Positions 62,097 to 64,000 of a DNA stretch of 64,000 nt are shown piece after piece. Source of the DNA: Pannonibacter phragmitetus_B (GTDB taxonomy: Bacteria; Pseudomonadota; Alphaproteobacteria; Rhizobiales; Stappiaceae); the NCBI RefSeq assembly GCF_050510895.1, contig NZ_JBNINT010000001.1:372001-436000 (forward strand), read 5' to 3'. Position numbers and translations under genes: made by a program. Each line of letters begins with the position of its first letter. Positions within the stretch are counted from its first letter, which is position 1. Below the pieces are notes generated by a model, which did not search any database, had not been told where the DNA came from, and worked only from the letters and a program-made list of their open reading frames with translations.

Positions 62097-63089
62097 GAGA
62101 GGCTCGCTGCTGTTTGAACCAATCCGTTCCTCCTGCAGCCACTTCAAGGCAATGGGCCAGAGGGTGGGGCGGAAGCGGGCGTGGAAGAAGTTGAAATGGC
62201 CGATCGGCTCGCCGCCGCTGTGCTGCGGGCCGAGCCGCAGATGGTGCCGGGGGCTGGCGCTATAGCAGGCAAGCAGCCGCTCCAGTGCCTCCGGTGTGCC
62301 GAAGGGGTCGTCATCAAGGCCGATGGCGAGCAGCGGCGCGGTGATGCGGGCAAGGCGGCGGGTCAGGATCTCGCCTTCCCGTTCGCCGCCGATGAACATG
62401 TCCGGGCGCAGGTGCTCTGAAAGCTGCGGCCCCATGCTGCTCCAGTCGCGTACCACGCCCGCAGGCGTGTCCTCCAGCCAGCCAAGGCGCTTGCCCGGAA
62501 AATAGCCGAAGACCCTTGTTACCAGCGGCATGAACACGTGCCATTTCAGATACATGCGGCGGCGCTGCTGCGGATCGTAATCCCGCCAGTAGGCATGCTG
62601 TGCACCGACGGTCAGCAGGCGCACGGCCTTGCGGGCGGAAGGGGCAAGGCCAATGGCCAGCCCTCCGATGGAATGGCCGATGAGATGCAGCGGCTGGCCC
62701 GGCCACATCTCATCTGCCAGCTGAAGCCCCGCTTCCACATCAAGGTCTCCCCAATCGGCCCAGTCTGCCTGAAAACCGCGCAGCCTTGCGGGCCGGGAAA
62801 AGCCGATGCCGCGATAGTCGAGCGTCAGGACTTCGAAGCCATGTTCATGAAGATAGCTGGCAAAACGCCCGTAGTAACTGCAGCGCACGGAAGTGGCAGG
62901 GGCGATGATGGCAACGGGACGGCGTGAATCCGGGTCCGGATGGCGCCAGAGCAATCCGCCGAGCGGCAGGCCATCGGGCGCATGCAAGCGAATACGTGCG
63001 CCTTCCCTGGCCACAGGTGCGAGGTGATGGGTCTGATGATATTGCGCTTGGCAACCGTGCAATGCTGGCCCTCCGGTTCGAAGCTGCAT
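62001..63089 (-). CDS. Alpha/beta hydrolase
   Basis: Up to 362 residues. The nucleophile elbow is LIGHSIGGLAIG; APATSVRCSYYGRFASYLHEHGFEVLTLDYRGIG places the strand and loop before it, in the order of YheT/2-hydroxymuconic-type hydrolases. The C-terminal His is probably in GHFNFFHARFRP. The start is uncertain; a Met 362 codons from the end is used. The last ~30 codons overlap the 3' end of the convergent ATPase gene by 96 bases and look like its shadow, so the true stop may differ if a base is missing. Confidence 0.8.
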   Translation of the reverse strand: MQLRTGGPALHGCQAQYHQTHHLAPVAREGARIRLHAPDGLPLGGLLWRHPDPDSRRPVAIIAPATSVRCSYYGRFASYLHEHGFEVLTLDYRGIGFSRPARLRGFQADWADWGDLDVEAGLQLADEMWPGQPLHLIGHSIGGLAIGLAPSARKAVRLLTVGAQHAYWRDYDPQQRRRMYLKWHVFMPLVTRVFGYFPGKRLGWLEDTPAGVVRDWSSMGPQLSEHLRPDMFIGGEREGEILTRRLARITAPLLAIGLDDDPFGTPEALERLLACYSASPRHHLRLGPQHSGGEPIGHFNFFHARFRPTLWPIALKWLQEERIGSNSSEPLSQPHTSLSVEHMQAVAAEAQGKAGAGSKTRT

Positions 63090-63225
63090 TCAACCGCAAG
63101 TCTCCGCCTGATGTTTTTGCCTGTCGATTGACCAAAGCTGCAAGGGGCATGAGCAGCATTCACTTGCATGGAATTTCAGTGCGGGTTCCTCTGCAAGGCG
63201 AGGAAACCTTGCAGGACAATGCAAC

Positions 63226-63720
63226 ATGAAACCGGTTGTGACACTTGCCGCCTTACCGATGAAAACGCAGGCCCATGGGGAGAGCTTTGAGGCGCGCAAG
63301 GCGGCGGTCGCGGCCCCGCTTGGCGCGACGCGGCTGGGGGCGCGGTATGTCGAGATCCCGCCCGGTAAGAAGGGCTGGCCCTATCATTCCCATCTGGCCA
63401 ATGACGAAATGTTCGTCATCCTCTCCGGAAGCGGCACCTTGCGCTTTGGCGGCGAGGAGTTTCCGGTTGCGGCCGGGGATGTTGTGGTCTGCCCGGCAGG
63501 CGGCCAGGAGACCGCGCACCAGCTGCTTGCGGACACCCGTGAGCCCTTGCGCTATCTGGCGGTCAGCAGCATGCATGATCCGGATATTGTCGAATATCCC
63601 GACAGCGGCAAGATGGCGGTCTATGCCGGGGCAGCGCCGGGCGGCGATGCGAAGTCGCGCAAGATGGACATGGTGTTCCAGCGCCCTGCCTCTGCCGGCT
63701 ACTGGGATGGCGAGGACTGA
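63226..63720 (+). CDS. Cupin-domain protein
   Basis: A 164-residue single-cupin protein. Motif 1 is PYHSHLANDEMFVILSGSGTLRFGG, with two of its expected His/Glu metal ligands, and motif 2 is VAAGDVVVCPAGGQETAHQL, ending in the last His. The start at 63226 is preceded by weak ribosome-site text. A small isomerase, oxygenase or binding role is possible; nothing in the context decides. Confidence 0.88.
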   Translation: MKPVVTLAALPMKTQAHGESFEARKAAVAAPLGATRLGARYVEIPPGKKGWPYHSHLANDEMFVILSGSGTLRFGGEEFPVAAGDVVVCPAGGQETAHQLLADTREPLRYLAVSSMHDPDIVEYPDSGKMAVYAGAAPGGDAKSRKMDMVFQRPASAGYWDGED

Positions 63721-63734
63721 CCGGGTTGGTCTTG

Positions 63735-63761
63735 TTCCCGGCGGGTCAATCTCACCGGGAA
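63735..63761. terminator. Weak hairpin after the cupin gene
   Basis: TTCCCGG and CCGGGAA form a 7-base stem with a 13-base loop between convergent genes. No T run is present. Confidence 0.35.
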
Positions 63762-63767
63762 CCAGCG

Positions 63768-64000
63768 TCAGCCCGCGCGGCGGAAGTCTCCGGTCTCTTC
63801 CAGCAGCCAGGTCTTGAGATTGCGGATACGCCGGTCCCGCTCCAGCGCGGGCGGATAACACAGGTAATAGGCGGCTTCCGCGTCCACGCGATGTTTGAAG
63901 AGGGTGCTCAGACGGCCAGCGGCAATGTCCTGAGCTGCCAGCTCCGGCCCTGCGAAGGTGATGCCAGCGCCATCCAGTGCTGCCTTCAGGCTGAGGCTGG
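63768..64000 (-). CDS. LysR-family regulator, C-terminal part (5' partial)
   Basis: The last ~77 codons of a LysR gene that runs off the window. The text GAGITFAGPELAAQDIAAGRL, then YYLCYPPALERDRRIRNLKTWLLEET is the end of a GcvA-like effector domain. The stop is TGA at 63768-63770. Confidence 0.75.
   Translation of the reverse strand, partial: SLSLKAALDGAGITFAGPELAAQDIAAGRLSTLFKHRVDAEAAYYLCYPPALERDRRIRNLKTWLLEETGDFRRAG

Overview
The window is GC-rich chromosomal DNA of an alphaproteobacterium. The 16S rRNA is short (about 1.48 kb) and alphaproteobacterial in type. The rRNA operon has the order 16S, tRNA-Ile(GAT), tRNA-Ala(TGC), 23S, 5S, tRNA-fMet. The gene content (LysR, GntR, TRAP, TTT and ABC-sugar loci) also fits a rhizobial/Stappiaceae-like organism. 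The genus is an inference; a Pannonibacter/Labrenzia-like bacterium would fit.

Layout. 1-4907 (+): tail of an NHLM-type (proteusin/nitrile-hydratase-leader) peptide export locus with two ABC proteins and a cyclic-nucleotide-fold protein, closed by an intrinsic terminator. 5462-8079: a LysR gene facing an SDR/DHDPS-like pair. 8391-14388: complete rRNA operon with promoter, boxA elements and 23S processing stem. 14719-17558: small stress/detoxification genes (VOC, AraC, HxlR, GST, NTF2-like, tautomerase). 17686-20763: a FeaR-like regulator and a copper amine oxidase. 20856-25066 (-): sbcC-sbcD. 25354-36954: a LysR gene divergent from an 11-gene catabolic/uptake operon (2-hydroxyacid dehydrogenase, RraA-like aldolase, TctC, TctB, TctA, amidohydrolase, a second TctC, TRAP P-Q-M, SMP-30 lactonase). 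37201-37791: exoD. 38004-53661 (-): seven large genes of unknown function. 54151-60864 (-): sugar ABC-transport and catabolism operon led by a GntR regulator, with its ATPase gene divergent at 61014. 62001-64000: alpha/beta hydrolase, cupin and a partial LysR gene.

The most novel part is the 15.7-kb block at 38004-53661. It encodes proteins of about 350, 488, 1445, 503, 288, 1254 and 782 residues. I see no signal peptides or membrane segments. One protein is a metallo-beta-lactamase-fold enzyme with ComEC-like motifs, one has a DUF6603-like region and one ends in kelch-like repeats. Tight spacing of the last six genes argues for one assembly or pathway.

A caveat affects the whole window. At least twelve genes or gene segments are interrupted by single-base indels, nearly all losses in short G or C runs. 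Restoring one base makes each gene an exact multiple of three that matches its family. I read these as sequence errors, not real pseudogenes, and give rebuilt gene extents.
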